Positions 48,081 through 60,265 of a stretch of 64,000 nt of DNA are shown in pieces. The notes below the pieces were generated by a model that saw nothing but the letters and a program-made list of their open reading frames with translations, was not told the origin of the DNA and did not search any database. Every line of letters starts with the position of its first letter. The first letter of the stretch is position 1. A program made the translations under genes and the position numbers. Location of the stretch: positions 791,843-855,842 of the forward strand of contig JAPTMU010000037.1 of the NCBI GenBank assembly GCA_028583405.1, read 5' to 3'. The DNA comes from Pogonophryne albipinna. Taxonomy: Eukaryota; Chordata; Actinopteri; Perciformes; Artedidraconidae.

Positions 48081-48623
48081 TTACTGTCTTCTTGGGGGTC
48101 GCTGTCTTCTTGGGGTCGCTGCCTTCTTGGGGGTCGCTGCCTTCTTGGCCGCCACCTTCTTCTTCGGGCTCTTAGTGATCTTCTTCAAGGGGGTTTTCTT
48201 GGCAGCAGTAGCAGGCTTCTTCGCTACCTTCTTGGGAGTTACTGCCTTCTTGGCTGCTGGCTTCTTAGCGGCGGGTTTCTTCGCTGCTGCTGCTGCCGGC
48301 TTCTTGGCTTTGGCTGCGGGTTTCTTCGCTACCTTCTTGGGCTTCTCGGCGGCCTTAGCTGCCTTGAAGGAGCCGCTGGCTCCGGTTCCCTTGACCTGCA
48401 CCAGGGCTCCATTCTCCACCAACTTCTTCACGGCGCGTTTCACCTGGTTGGCGTTGTCGATGCCTTTAACGGCCAGCTCCTTCTTCAGGGCGACATAGGA
48501 AATCCCTTTACGCTCCTTGGAGGCGGTGACGGCTTTCAGCACGAGATCAGCGGCGCTGGGGCCCGCCTTCTTCGGCATGGTGGCTCTCTTCTTCGGGGAC
48601 TTGGCCGGAGCGGATTCTGCCAT
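48081..48623 (-). CDS. Histone H1, copy 4, different globular domain, tail frameshifted
   Basis: Linker histone opening [20 protein letters not shown]. The globular domain is at about residues 21-87, from [10 protein letters not shown] to GASGSFK, with [18 protein letters not shown] and [16 protein letters not shown], clearly different from the other four copies. From [16 protein letters not shown] onwards the tail is nearly identical at DNA level to those copies. One missing G near 48114 shifts the frame, so it ends at 180 residues as [11 protein letters not shown]. Without that shift the tail would run to the stop at 47997-47995 (about 209 residues). The stem-loop is intact. The pattern suggests an exchange of tail sequence by gene conversion. 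Confidence 0.88.
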   Translation of the reverse strand: MAESAPAKSPKKRATMPKKAGPSAADLVLKAVTASKERKGISYVALKKELAVKGIDNANQVKRAVKKLVENGALVQVKGTGASGSFKAAKAAEKPKKVAKKPAAKAKKPAAAAAKKPAAKKPAAKKAVTPKKVAKKPATAAKKTPLKKITKSPKKKVAAKKAATPKKAATPRRQRPPRRQ

Positions 48624-49136
48624 GTTGCTTTCAAAGTGGATTCTCTGGACTCGATGAGACGGAGAGAGAAATCCCAGCAAAGAGCGGGCCTTAAACACAC
48701 CATGAGAACCGTAGAGACTCAACCGCAGCCTGTCTCCGGAGCAGCAGGCATACTGTGCCACTTTGTGTTTTCTCTTCACGAACACATGTAATAAAATCAC
48801 ATCTGGAGGAAACAATATAGTGTAAAATTCACCCTAAACGATAGCGAACGAGTTTATCTTCATGTAAAAGTGAAATAAACCTCAATATTGTGTTATTATT
48901 TTAATGGGAAGCCTTTCGACCTCCCTCAAATGCTGCCGTGTGAGTCGTAAATATGTGACTTTCCTCTCTAATTTCCCTCTTAAATGCTTTAAAATACTTT
49001 CAAATTCGGCTTAAACTAGTCGGGCATAGAAATAAGAGGTTTGGTTCAAGACCTAACCTAAAACAAGTTTACTAATATAAATATGTTAATGTTAAACAGA
49101 GGTTAGTTTTGTCTCTGCAAACACACTCAAAAGACA
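48624..49136. other. H1 copy 4 upstream region
   Basis: The leader is homologous to other H1 leaders but more diverged; the CCAAT beside AAACACA is altered here. Nothing else recognised. Confidence 0.55.
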
Positions 49137-49824
49137 CATGGTTTACTCTGCTCTTTACAGCTCTTTGCACTTATAGTTCAATGGAGCTGTATTTTGTTGG
49201 TTCAGTTGAACCTGAAAATAACTCATTGTTGTTTCAAATGACATGTTATGAAGCGTCTAAAAGATAACATTAACACAAATTAAACATTACATCTAAACAG
49301 TTTGCAATGCTTTCTCATATATTCCTAATATATTTGATGTGATCTGTGGCATGATCTGATTCCTTGTCCCTTTTAGCTTTCATGTGTGCATGTTGCAACA
49401 CTCATTTTGAACATTAAACAAATAATATATTTGTTGTTGTGTTTAGCTTCCACAGTATGTACTTCTCTAAGTTCAGAGATTGCTCTCTTTTTTTCCCGGT
49501 GCTCCCAATGTGGGAATACATTTTAGATTCAGGTCTCCTCCTACAGTACATATGTAGTATGGATATGTAGAAGAACAATTGCAAAGTTGACCCTCTTTCT
49601 CAAATGTATACATGCAAAGAATTGAGGGACAGAAGATCCCCAAAAATGATGCTACACAATACAACCAGATGCAGGACAACATCCTGGTATTCTTTGCCTT
49701 CTGCAGGTAAAACACCACGTCATTTTCTGCCATAATAAAGGTATGCTAGTACTGATGCATGCCTTCTTCATCAAGTATTTAAAGTATATCAAGAAGTTAG
49801 ATTCAGGCTTCAATTGTATACCTC

Positions 49825-50835
49825 ATATAAATCAAATCAGGTTTTATTTATAAAGCACATTTAAAAGTGATTTTTGGTGGAGCCAAAGTGCTGTACATGT
49901 AATAAAAAGACATTACTACAATCACAATAAAAGACAATAAATTACAACAGATATAAAAAAAACAGGGAAAAGTCAGGAGTCGTGCTCCGCTCTGACTAGA
50001 AGGCCAGGGAGAAGAAGTGAGTTTTAAGAGTAGATTTTAAAACCCCCAGGGTCTGGGCCGACCTCACATGGAGGGGCAGAGTGTTCCAGAGCCTGGGGAG
50101 GCTGCGAAGGCTCGGTGCCTGGTCTTAGGCACTACCAGCAGCAGCTGATCAGCAGACCTTAAGGCTCTGCCTGGGGTGTAGCGATGGAGGAGTTCAGCTA
50201 TATAGGCCGGAGCCAGCCCATTTAGGGCTTTGAAAACAAATAAAAGGAGTTTAAAATCTATTCTGAACCGAATTGGAAGCCAGTGCAGTGAGGCCAGAAT
50301 TGGGGTGAGGTGGTCACGCTTTTTGTGGCCAGTGAGAAGACGTGCAGCTGCGTTCTGCACTAGCTGCAAGCGTCTAATTGAGGCCTGATCCATACCCACG
50401 TATAGAGCGTTGCAGTAATCCAGTCTTGAGGTAACAAAGGTGTTAATAACCCTTTCTAGGTCTTTAAAAGATAAATACGACTTGGTTTTGGCCAATAGTC
50501 GTATTTAAAAAAAGCAGGTCTTGACTACGGAGCTGACCTGCTTATCAAATTTAAAAGCGCTATTGAAGGTCACTCCAAGGTTCATGACAGAGGGGAGGAT
50601 GTTTTTATTGAGAGAGCCCAGAATATCAACCGGAGAGGCTGGAGGTCGGGGTCCAAAGAAGATGACCTCAGTCTTGCTCTCGTTGAGGGTGAGGAAGTTT
50701 TTGCTATGATGCCTGCGGACTGTTCAAGCCGTGACAACAGGATGCTATGGTCCACAGTGTCGAAGGCAGCTGTCAGGTCTAACAGCACCAGGACAGCTGG
50801 GCTACCTGAGTCTGCGGCTAGGAGCAGATCATATA
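49825..50835 (-). mobile_element. L2-like LINE 3' end, mirror copy
   Basis: Reverse complement of 28495-29505. It shows the same deletion between motif A and the SKTEVIFFGP-like part, so the deletion predates the inverted duplication. Small differences include loss of an HKTRG stretch near the C-terminus. Confidence 0.85.
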
Positions 50836-51045
50836 AGCAGGGTGACTAAGACAGGCTTCTTTCACCTAAGAAATATTAGCAAAGTACGGTCATTTGTAAA
50901 CCGACCAGAGGCTGAAAAGCTCATACATGCATTCATAGCAAGTAAGTTGGACTAATGTAATGCACTCTTCGCTGGTCTTCCAAAAAAATCAATAGAAAAG
51001 CTTCAACTCATCCAGAACTCCGCCGCCAGGCTTTAAACAAAAGCC
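50836..51045 (+). mobile_element. L2-like LINE fragment, mirror copy
   Basis: Reverse complement of 28283-28492, with the same stop in place of Tyr after ASKLD. Confidence 0.8.
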
Positions 51046-52033
51046 AGAGAAAGAGAGCACATTCCTCCTGTTTTATCTGAACTTTAATTTCCTTTAATCT
51101 TAGGGAATTCTTTGAGATTCTAATAATCCATTTGGGATAACATTGAGATTTAACAGTCTAGTGTTAATGAATAATATCATTTCATAGCTAATCCCAAGCC
51201 TTTGTACTGGTGTATGGTTCTAATTCCTTCACTTAAGCTTCTGTTTCTCTGATTTTCTACAATTAATAAAGTGATAATACTTGTCTGATGTTCACAGTCA
51301 GTGGGAGTTCTGCTACCAAGAGTTTGTGTCTGTTTGAGAGCCTTTGTGACCTTACAGGTTTAGATCTATCTGTCTAACACATTTCAGAATGTACAAATAT
51401 ATGATAATACTCATACTATATAAATATAGTTGTATTGTGATGTACATGAGAAAAGCTGTGCTAAATGAAGGCCTCTCACTGTTGGGTAACAAGACTGTAT
51501 TTAAAACACAGCCAGGGCCTGTCCTGATGGGAGTGTGTTTGCAGACAGCAGAATTACCTCCGTTTAACAAAAAAGTGTTGACAAATGTGGAATTCTTTCA
51601 TATAGAGTCTTTAATCCAACATTTCATTTCACTATATTACAAGTTTTAGGGGGATTATAATGTATTTTAAATCCTTTAAGAGAGAGATTACAGAGAAAAG
51701 TCGCAGATCTGTACCACTCACGGCAGCAGTTTTAGGAGGTTTAAAGCCTTCCCAATGAAAACACAACAATATTTAAAGCTTTATTTCGCTTCTATATGAA
51801 GATAAAGTAATCCGCTATCAATTCGATTAACCATTGAATTTCAACTCGTTCTCTAAATGTGTATTTTTTACAGTTTCAGCTGAAGAGAAAGCACAAAGTG
51901 GCACAGTTTTTCTGCAGCTCCTGTGTGAGCCACTGAGTTGAGTCTCTACGGTTCTCATGGTGTGTTTAAGTTCCTCTCTTCGCTGAGATTTCTCTCTCCG
52001 TCTCATCAGACCTAGAATCCTCCTGACAGCATC
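51046..52033. other. H1 copy 5 upstream region
   Basis: Mirror of 27286-28282, with the CCAAT/AAACACA cluster near 51750-51765 and the conserved leader. No other gene. Confidence 0.6.
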
Positions 52034-52705
52034 ATGGCAACAGAAGAAGCTCCCACTGAAGCCGCCGTCGTCGTCGCCGCCCCGGCAAAGGCACCGGCCA
52101 AGGCACCAACCAAGTCTCCGAAGAAGAAGGCAGCCAAGCCGGCCAAGAAGGTTGGTCCCGGAGCCGCTGAGCTGATCTTGAAGGCGGTCACCGCCTCCAA
52201 GGACCGTAAAGGGATCTCTTACATCGCGGTGAAGAAGGCGCTGGCCGCTCAGGGCTACGAACACACCGCTCACATTAAACGCGCCGTGAAGAGGTTACTC
52301 GAGAATGGAGCCCTGGTGCAGGTCAAGGGAATCGGAGCCACCGGCTCCTTCAAGGCGGCCGAGAAGCCCAAGAAGGCAGCGAAGAAGCCCGCAGCCAAAG
52401 CCAAGAAGCCGGCAGCAGCGAAGAAACCCGCCGCTAAGAAGCCAGCAGCCAAGAAGGCAGTAACTCCCAAGAAGGTAGCGAAGAAGCCTGCTACTGCTGC
52501 CAAGAAAACCCCCGTGAAGAAGATCACTAAGAGCCCGAAGAAGAAGGTGGCGGCTAAGAAGGCAGCACCCAAGAAGACGGCGACCCCCAAGAAGACAGCG
52601 ACCCCCAAGAAGACAGTAAGCCCCAAGAAAGCTGTGAAGAAGGTGGTTAAACCAGCTGCCACAGCAGCGAAGAAGGCACCAGCCAGGAAAGCATCGAGGA
52701 AGTAA
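52034..52705 (+). CDS. Histone H1, copy 5, intact
   Basis: Linker histone of 223 residues, partner of copy 3 in the opposite arm. N-tail [20 protein letters not shown], globular domain at about 41-107 with [20 protein letters not shown], and the basic tail to [10 protein letters not shown]. Relative to copy 3 it has AAVVVAA in the N-tail, Ile for Gln in ISYxAVKK, and TATPKKT instead of AATPKKA repeats in the tail. The frame is complete from ATG to stop and a canonical stem-loop follows. It resembles copies 1 and 2 in the N-tail (KPAKKVGPG) and copy 3 in the GIGATGSFK end of the globular domain. Confidence 0.94.
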   Translation: MATEEAPTEAAVVVAAPAKAPAKAPTKSPKKKAAKPAKKVGPGAAELILKAVTASKDRKGISYIAVKKALAAQGYEHTAHIKRAVKRLLENGALVQVKGIGATGSFKAAEKPKKAAKKPAAKAKKPAAAKKPAAKKPAAKKAVTPKKVAKKPATAAKKTPVKKITKSPKKKVAAKKAAPKKTATPKKTATPKKTVSPKKAVKKVVKPAATAAKKAPARKASRK

Positions 52706-52731
52706 ACAGACCCTCTACTTCATCTCCAAAA

Positions 52732-52747
52732 GGCTCTTTTAAGAGCC
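52732..52747 (+). terminator. Histone mRNA 3' stem-loop (H1 copy 5)
   Basis: Canonical stem-loop followed by ACCCA, 26 bp after the stop. Confidence 0.95.
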
Positions 52748-54640
52748 ACCCACATACACCAAAAGAGCACTCTCCTTTATAATATTATAATTTAGCATAA
52801 ATACAAGTTAATGAACAAAACATACATGTTTTGTGTAAATACTACATCACACACTATTTATATATCTGCTTCCATGTTATATTCTAATACTCCATGTTGT
52901 GTTTTCATTCCACATGGAATTTACCTCAATATTCCAATATTCTCTGAAGTACATTGTACTAGCACCTGACCTGGATAACATTTACATTAGTTTGCTTTAT
53001 TTAACAATACAATCTGCATATAAAGGTATGTGTATATACAAACATACTTACGGTTTCTGCACTTATTTTCAGTTGCTTTGGACAAAAGTATAAGTTATAT
53101 GTTCGCTAATACAAAGTATATTATTATAGACATTTCCATAGAAATTGGTTATAATGCACAAACACTTTGAAATCGACCATAGTGTTTTTATACGCGACTA
53201 CTAGTTTTAAGTAATACTGTATATTCCTCACAATCAGTGAAACTACTAAATATGCTCATTTTAAATGATATATAGCAGGTTAGTAAATAGTTACATGAAA
53301 GTCCAGCCAGTAGAAAAGCAGGACCAATATCAACGTGTTATTTTAGGGTTTCATTTATTAATTAAATAAAATAATAAATGAAACTTGATCTTATTAATCT
53401 AAATGTATTTTGGGTACATTTTATATTCAAATGAAGTCAACGGATAACGGAAATGTATTCAAGCAGAAAATAGTAGAGCTATAAACAGTATTTAAAGAAT
53501 ATCATTCATACATGAATAATGATGTTTTGTGTATTTTATTAAGTGAGTTTTTAATCCTAAATATTTAGTTTGTATTGAATGTAAATACAATTATTATAAG
53601 TATTGTTATGACTATACTATTCTGCCACTGAGATGAGACATCTCAACAGTGTGACCTTTCTCTTTCCGTTCCCAATGAGTAAAGCCTTAGAATAACTGAA
53701 CCATGAAGATTCAATCATATTTTCATGTCATCAATATTGTATTTATTCAAGTGTAACGATTGAAAAGCCTAAGGAGGCTGGTAAACACTGCAAACAGACA
53801 CTTTTGTAAAGAGGGATTTCTATTCCTGAATATGATTTTTCAACTTAACGAAGTTATAGCCTCAGAAAGGCTCAACAACATCAATGTATACATTAACTAC
53901 ATGATTACATGTAGCTGGAAGTCAGCTGCCTTCCACCTGAGCCACGGCCCACATGCTGATTCTACCTGAAAACACTGGCATTCACTCTTAATTCACTTTG
54001 TCTGTCTTTTCTCGGCCAATCCACACTTCCTGCATTTCATGTTCTCCCTCGTCGTCTCCCATCTGTCTGTGGATGGCTACAATGGGGATATGTCATTTGG
54101 TGCAAAACTTAAGCAGGGTTTGAAACCAAAATAAGGGATGTGTTGAGCCCAAAACAACGAACGCCCAACTAAAGTTCCTGCTGTGATTTTGAGTGAATTT
54201 GTACCTTTATGCACACAACGAGTACACAGCTATGGAGGAAAGAACGTGACACGAGTAAACAAATACATGAAATGCAGAAATACAGGGAAAAAAACAGGAA
54301 TAAATAAAAACAGGAATATAAATAAAAAAATCAAATTTGAGAATAATACAGAACACACATTATTATATGTCTTTAATGTATTTCTGCATTTATTTTCACT
54401 TACATTTCTGTATCTGGGCGTGTTTCACAATATGTGGTTTTGCCTGGTCGCCTTGTATTTTGTGGTCACAACAACATTTATAAGAAATGTAGTATGTACT
54501 TTCAATTGCTCTGAAAGTTCGACATGTCCTTAACAATATCTTTGAGTTGTTATAATATTTTACAAAACTACACACCCTAACTCGGTCTCTCAGGAATTAT
54601 TTGAGAAACATGCAAACTAATTTTAATAATACAATATCAC
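52748..54640. other. AT-rich non-coding flank
   Basis: Up to 54465 it mirrors 24870-26577. Beyond that it is unique AT-rich sequence up to the LINE target site. No gene supported. Confidence 0.6.
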
Positions 54641-55178
54641 TAACTTTAAGATATCTCTGAAGAACCAGCACCTTACCGTGGTAGAGAGGTTTGTGTGCCC
54701 TGATGAACCTGGGGGCTGTGTTGTCTGGAACCTTGTGTTCCTGGTAGGGTCTCCCATGGCAAATTGGTCTCAGGCAAGGCGCCAGACTAAGATTGGTTCA
54801 AAAGACCTCATGAAAGAAAAAACAAGAAGTGAGGATACCCGGCCCGGAGGAAGCCCGGGGTCCCTTTCTGGAGCCAGGCCCAGAAGGAGGACTCGTCGGC
54901 GAGCGTCTGGTGGCCGGGCTTGCCACGGAACCCGGCCGGGCACAGCCCGAAAAGGCAACGTGGGCTCACCTCTACGCACAGCGTCGGCTCTGGAACCTTA
55001 CTTCTGGATAGGGGTTGGACTCTATTCTTCTCCGGAGTTGCTCAAGGTGTGAAGCGCCGGGCGGGTGTGGGGATACTCACAAGTCCCCGGTTGGGTGCTT
55101 CGTTGTTGGAGTTTACCCCAGTGGACGAGAGGGTTGCCTCCCTACGCCTGCGGGTTATGGGGGGGAAAGCTCTGACTG

Positions 55179-55619
55179 TTGTGTGTGCTTATGCACCTAA
55201 CAGCAGTTCAGTATACGGCCTTCTTGGAGACCCTGGAAAGAGTCCTGTATGGGGCTCCTGAAGGGGACTCTTTAATCTTGCTGGGAGACTTCAACGCACA
55301 TGTGGGCAATGATGGAGACACTTGGAGGGGCGTGATTGGGAGGAAAGGCCCCCCTGATCTGAACCGGAGTGGTGGTTTGTTACTGGACTTCTGTGCTAGT
55401 CATGGATTGGCCATAACAAACACCATGTTCGAACATAAGGATGTTCATAAGTGTACGTGGTACCAGAGCACCCTAGGCAGAAGGTCCATGATCGATTTCG
55501 TTATCGTATCATCGGACCTGAGGCCGTATGTTTTGGACACTCGGGTAAAGAGAGGGGCCGAGCTGTCAACTGATCACCGTGGTGAGTTGGGTCGAGTGGC
55601 GGGGGAAGCCTCTGGATAG
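55179..55619 (+). pseudogene. RTE-like LINE endonuclease part
   Basis: Contains [59 protein letters not shown] and [11 protein letters not shown]. These are the conserved parts of the AP-like endonuclease; the residues after the final TDH are lost by a small deletion. An earlier part ([28 protein letters not shown]) lies in another frame at about 55010-55200. Confidence 0.85.
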
Positions 55620-55636
55620 ACCTGGTAAGCCCAAAC

Positions 55637-56478
55637 GTGGCCTTCAATTCACACCTCCGGCGGAGCTTTTCGGGCATTCCTGTGGAGGTTGGGGACATTG
55701 AACCAGAGTGGTCGGTGTTCAAAGCTTCTATTGCCGAAGCCGCGGCGGGGAGCTGTGGTCTCAAGGTCTTAGGTGCCTCAAGGGGCGGTAACCCTCGAAC
55801 CTCCTGGTGGACACCGGTGGTCAGGGAAGCCGTCCGACTGAAGAAGGAGGTCTTCAGGGATTTGTTATCCCGGGAGACTCCCGAGGCAGTTGCAAGGTAC
55901 AGACAGGCCCGAAGGGCAGCAGCCTCAGCCGTGGCCGAGGCAAAGCAGCGGGTGTGGGAGAAGTTCGGAGAAGACATGGAAAAGGACTTTCGGGCGGCAC
56001 CAAAGTTGTTCTGGAAAACTGTCCGACACCTCAGGAGGGGGAAGCAGGGAACCATCCAAGCTGTGTACAGTAAGGATGGGACGTTGTTGACCTCAACTGA
56101 TGGAGTGTTAGGGCGTTGGAAGGAACACTTTGAGCAACTCCTGAACCCGACAACTCCGCCCTCTATGTTAGAGGCAGAGCTGGAGTATGATGGGGGATCA
56201 ACACCAATCTCCCGGGGGGAGGTCACTGAGGTCGTCAAACAACTCCACAGTGGCAAAGCCCCGGGGGTGGATGAGATCCGTCCAGAAATGCTGAAGGCTC
56301 TGGGTGTTGAGGGACTGTCATGGTTGACACGTCTCATCAAAGTTGCGTGGAAGTCGGAAACAGTACCGAAGGAGTGGCAGACCGGGGTGGTGGTTCCCCT
56401 TTTCAAAAAGGGGGATCAGAGGGTATGTGCCAATTACAGAGGCATCACACTACTCAGCCTCCCCGGGAAAGTTTACTC
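55637..56478 (+). pseudogene. RTE-like LINE, linker and RT fingers
   Basis: Frame with NPRTSWWTPVVREAVRLKKE, ARYRQARRAAASAVAEAKQ, FWKTVRHLRRGKQG, GKAPGVDEIRPEMLKALG and VVPLFKKGDQRVCANYRGIT (RT motifs 0-2). It is cut after GKVYS by the 762-bp transposon and continues at 57247. Confidence 0.87.
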
Positions 56479-56481
56479 TAA

Positions 56482-57243
56482 TGGCGCATTTCCACTACAC
56501 GGCCTCGCTCGGCCTCGCTCGGTATGGCTAGGCCTCGTTAGGACTGACTCACTTTATTGCGCATTTCCATTACAGTTTAGGAACTGGGGTAGTATCTATA
56601 GTAACGCAGTGTAGGCGGAGCCGTGACGTCATCTTCAATGAGAACCCCAGAAAACAACACAGCCGTTAGCTGTTAGCCCTCAGAGCTCACAGCTCCTCAT
56701 ATCTGTTCAGAAACTAGACAAAAGTTAAACCAGTACAAACCACAGACTGTCTGTGTCATGGCGAATATAGTCGCTGGTTTATTTATGTCTGTAGGCCGTT
56801 GTTGTGAGTGTGGACGGTCGGAGCATATACTGCGTTAGCTTAGCCAATCTCCATTCAGAAAACACGCATTTTAAAAGGTTTTTCTCTGCCATCTTGTCTG
56901 CAGACTTGTCAAAGCATTAATTCATGGTTTTTACTAACCGGTATCAGTATGTTGTTACTTCGGCATCATTTAGAAACGTGTATTACAATTAAATCACAGT
57001 CAAATATGTTCATCTTGTTGTAGTTGTCGCCCCCTTGCCAGCGATTCTCTCTCTAGTTTAGCATACTCAGCCCGACTCAGCCTGGTTGTTCCTGGCCCTA
57101 GAACCACGATTTTATGGGGCCATAAAAACTGTGAATTAGGACCCGCTAGCCGGTACTAGGCCAAGTGGAAACGCAACCAAAAACGGGCCCCGCCCGGCTC
57201 GGCACGCTTAAAGCGAGCTCCGCGCTCCAGTGGAAACGCGCCA
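56482..57243. mobile_element. 762-bp non-autonomous PIF/Harbinger-like element
   Basis: TAA at 56479-56481 and 57244-57246 is a 3-bp target duplication. Ends TGGCGCATTTCCACT and AGTGGAAACGCGCCA are inverted repeats. Removing the insert restores the LINE frame exactly (GKVYSKVLERR), which confirms the boundaries. No transposase frame. The TAA target fits PIF/Harbinger; the superfamily is inferred from that. Confidence 0.9.
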
Positions 57244-57246
57244 TAA

Positions 57247-58353
57247 GGTACTCGAAAGGAGGGTCAGGCCGATTGTCGAACCTCAGATTGAGGAGGAACA
57301 ATGCGGGTTCCGTCCTGGTCGTGGAACGACGGATCAGCTTTTTACTCTCGCAAGGATCCTGGAGGGGGCCTGGGAGTACGCTTATCCGGTCTACATGTGT
57401 TTTGTAGACTTGGAGAAGGCGTATGACCGAGTTCCCAGGGAGTTACTGTGGGAGGTGCTGCGGGAGTATGGGGTGAGGGGGTCTCTACTCAGGGCCATCC
57501 AATCTCTGTACTCCCAAAGCGAGAGCTGTGTCCGGGTCCTCGGCAGCAAGTCGGACCCATTCCCGGTGAGGGTTGGCCTCCGCCAGTGCTGCGCTTTGTC
57601 ACCAATCCTGTTTGTAATATACATGGATCCGATTTCGAGGCGTAGTCGGGGGGGAGGGGGTCTGCAGTTCGGTGGACTAAGGATTGCACCACTGCTTTTT
57701 GCAGATGGTGTGGTTCTAATGGCTTCATCGGTCTGCGACCTTCAGCACTCACTGGATCGGTTCGCAACCGAGTGTGAAGCGGCTGGGATGAGGATCAGCA
57801 CATCCAAATCTGAGACCATGGTTCTCAGCAGGAAACCGATGGACTGTCCACTCCAAGTAGGGAATGAGTCCTTACCCCAAGTGAAGGAGTTATAGTATCT
57901 TGGGGTCTTGTTCTCGAGTGAGGGAACAATGGAGCGTGAGATGGGCCGGAGAATCGGAGCAGCGGGAGCGGTACTGCAGTCGCTTTACCGCACCGTTGTG
58001 AGGAAAAGAGAGCTGAGCCAGAAGGCAAAGCTCTCTATCTACCGGGCCATTTTTGTTCCTACCCTCACCTATGGTCATGAAGGATGGGTCATGACCGAAA
58101 GAACGAGATCGCGGATATAAGCGGCCGAGATGGGTTTTCTCCGCAGGGTGGCTGGTGTCTCCCTTAGGGATAAGGTGAGAAGTTCAGTCATCCGGGAGGG
58201 ACTCGGAGTTGAACCGCTCCTCCTTCGCGTCGAAAGGAGCCAGTTGAGGTGGTTCGGGCACCTAGTTAGGATGCCACCTGGGCGCCTCCCTAGGGAGGTG
58301 TTCCAGGCACGTCCAGCTGGGAAGAGACCAAGGGGTAGACCTAGGACCAGGTG
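57247..58353 (+). pseudogene. RTE-like LINE, RT palm and C-terminal part, inactivated
   Basis: Continues with VLERRVRPIVEPQIEEEQCG, FVDLEKAYDRVPRELLWEVL (motif A) and LSPILFVIYMD. The catalytic motif at 57698-57709 reads FADG in place of FADD, and the Q-G-C-P motif before it reads QCCA. Stops occur at about 57893 (KEL*YLGVL) and near 58120. The C-terminus has LRWFGHLVRMPPGRLPREVF and GKRPRGRPRTRWRD, where the hAT element interrupts it. Confidence 0.88.
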
Positions 58354-58361
58354 GAGGGATT

Positions 58362-60132
58362 CAGTGGCGGTTTTACGGGGTGGCAGCTGCCACCTCAGAA
58401 AATTGCCTTGCCACCCCAGCTGCCACCCCAGTTGGCAGCTTTGTTTTGAAAGAAAAGTTGTGGCTCATCGGACATTTATGAGAGAAAATCTCTAATGTCC
58501 GAGTGCAAGTGAATGCAGCACAATATGCGAGCCCTGTAACCCCTCCCCCCCTGGCGCGAGCTTGGAAATATGATTGGCGACGATTTCCTTTGAAGCATTT
58601 CGGATCCAAGTAGACGGAAGTAATGAGGTATTTGCGGTCAGGGTCAGGGTATGGCTGGGGTAGGCTACAGCCATACCAAAAAATTGCTTGCCCCACCATG
58701 AACAATGTTAAAGTAAGCTAAATAAAGTCCGCCAACTCGCGCGGAGTAAATTGCACAGACAGCAGTTAGTAAGATTGATTTCAGTAGCCACTTGTCTGGA
58801 AATACCGAAGACCAGAAACGGTTTTGAAAACTTTTGTCACGTAGTGATCGTCTTCTCAATAGAACATCTTTGATAATGTCTTCTGGCCAATCAGAATCAA
58901 GATAACGACGTGGTGTTGTTGTTTATTTCATACAGTTCAATTTGGATTGAGACAGGGAAATAATCTAAACCTCACGCGTGGCGTTTCACTGTCAAGGGGA
59001 GCGTGTATGTAATTACATTGCAAATACTGACTTGAGCCCCACCGCTGCATGGGTTAGCCCTACCATAGATTACCCAACACAAATACTCTGGAGCCGCCAC
59101 TGTTTGCGGTCTACAATGACAGAGAAGAGCCTGTCAAGTTTGGCTGTACTCAGCATTGAATCAAAACGCACCATAGCTTTAAATCGTTTGTGAGGCGTTT
59201 TGCTGATCAAGATGGTAATCGCCACATTCAGCTGTAATAGGCAACTTGATGCTCTGCTCACGGATGAGTGGATGAGAATAATAAACTGTTAAGATGATGA
59301 CCTTACGTGTGTATAATATTTTTCTTCTTTGTGAAAAAACAGTTTCAATTCCTGAGAAAGTCAAATAAGACGGTGTGTAAAACTTCATTGCCCAGCCAAA
59401 AAAAAGGAACCACTTTGATTTAACTAGGCCAGCAGGTAAGGACTCTCCACTGGATCATAACTTACTGCAGCGATGTTTATGTTTTAGCTGAATAAATTTT
59501 TTTTAACCCTAACTGATGCAGTTAGTCACTTCTTTAATGTTTGTTCTTTCTGATGTAAAGTCAAGGTTGTAACTGTTTGCAATGAAGTCGTGGGGCGCTG
59601 AACTGTTCTTTTGATTATTTTGATTTATGATAGTAATTACTTGTCTTTCAAATTTGAAGGAGGGTGAGCAAGCATCTTGAGGAACATTCATCATTAACTC
59701 CTCCAGAAAATATAGTTTATTTAATAATAACACTGAATATGTGAATCATAAAAGGGATTGACAGCTGATAGGAATGATATGATTGTTAATATAATCATAT
59801 TCATACAGACACACATCGATGAGACAGTTAATTAATGTACTTATTGCAGCAGTCTGCATAGATTTGGTACCCCTGCTGGTCTAAGAGTGAAACCAACTTA
59901 TTCAGTTAAAATTCATTAAATTACGTCTGCCACCTTATATATTTATATGTAAGGCTTTACTGATGTGTCACAATAATGTCACCTAATGTTATTGAGTTAA
60001 AATAAATATTGTGGCTTTCCAAGTTAACATTAATTGATATGACTGCGATTAAATCAGCATATACTTCTGCTAGGGGATGCCACCCCTCAAATTCTCCTGC
60101 CACCCCATGATATTTTTCTAGATCCGCCCCTG
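58362..60132 (+). mobile_element. hAT element, 1.77 kb, transposase remnant
   Basis: GAGGGATT at 58354-58361 and 60133-60140 is a perfect 8-bp target duplication. Ends CAGTGGCGGTTTTA and TAGATCCGCCCCTG are inverted repeats. At about 59103-59192 the plus strand encodes RSTMTEKSLSSLAVLSIESK, which fits the C-terminal dimerisation region of hAT transposases. GGAGCCGCCACTG at 59089-59101 looks like the terminus of another hAT element, so a nested insertion is possible. Confidence 0.9.
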
Positions 60133-60140
60133 GAGGGATT

Positions 60141-60265
60141 ATATCTCTTCTCTGGCCTGGGAGCGCCTTGGGATCCCCCAGTCAGAGCTGGTTGATGTGG
60201 CCAGGGAAAAGAAAGTTTGGGGCTCTCTGCTGGAACTGCTACCCCCGCGACCCGACCACGCATAA
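60141..60265 (+). pseudogene. RTE-like LINE C-terminus
   Basis: After the hAT element the frame resumes as the family C-terminus (SLAWERLGIPQSELVDVARE, then VWGSLLELLPPRPDHA and a stop), followed by the short 3' tail. Confidence 0.85.

Larger units (their letters stand above)
49137..54465. repeat. Inverted repeat P2, right arm (5.3 kb)
   Basis: Reverse complement of 24870-30197. Includes H1 copy 5 and the mirrored LINE fragments. The right end lies at the GGTCGCC|TTG junction, where the left arm meets LINE sequence. Confidence 0.93.

Noticed and set aside
59092..59101. Separate nested hAT element inside 58362-60132
   Set aside because: Only one terminus-like motif was found; no matching left end and no target duplication.
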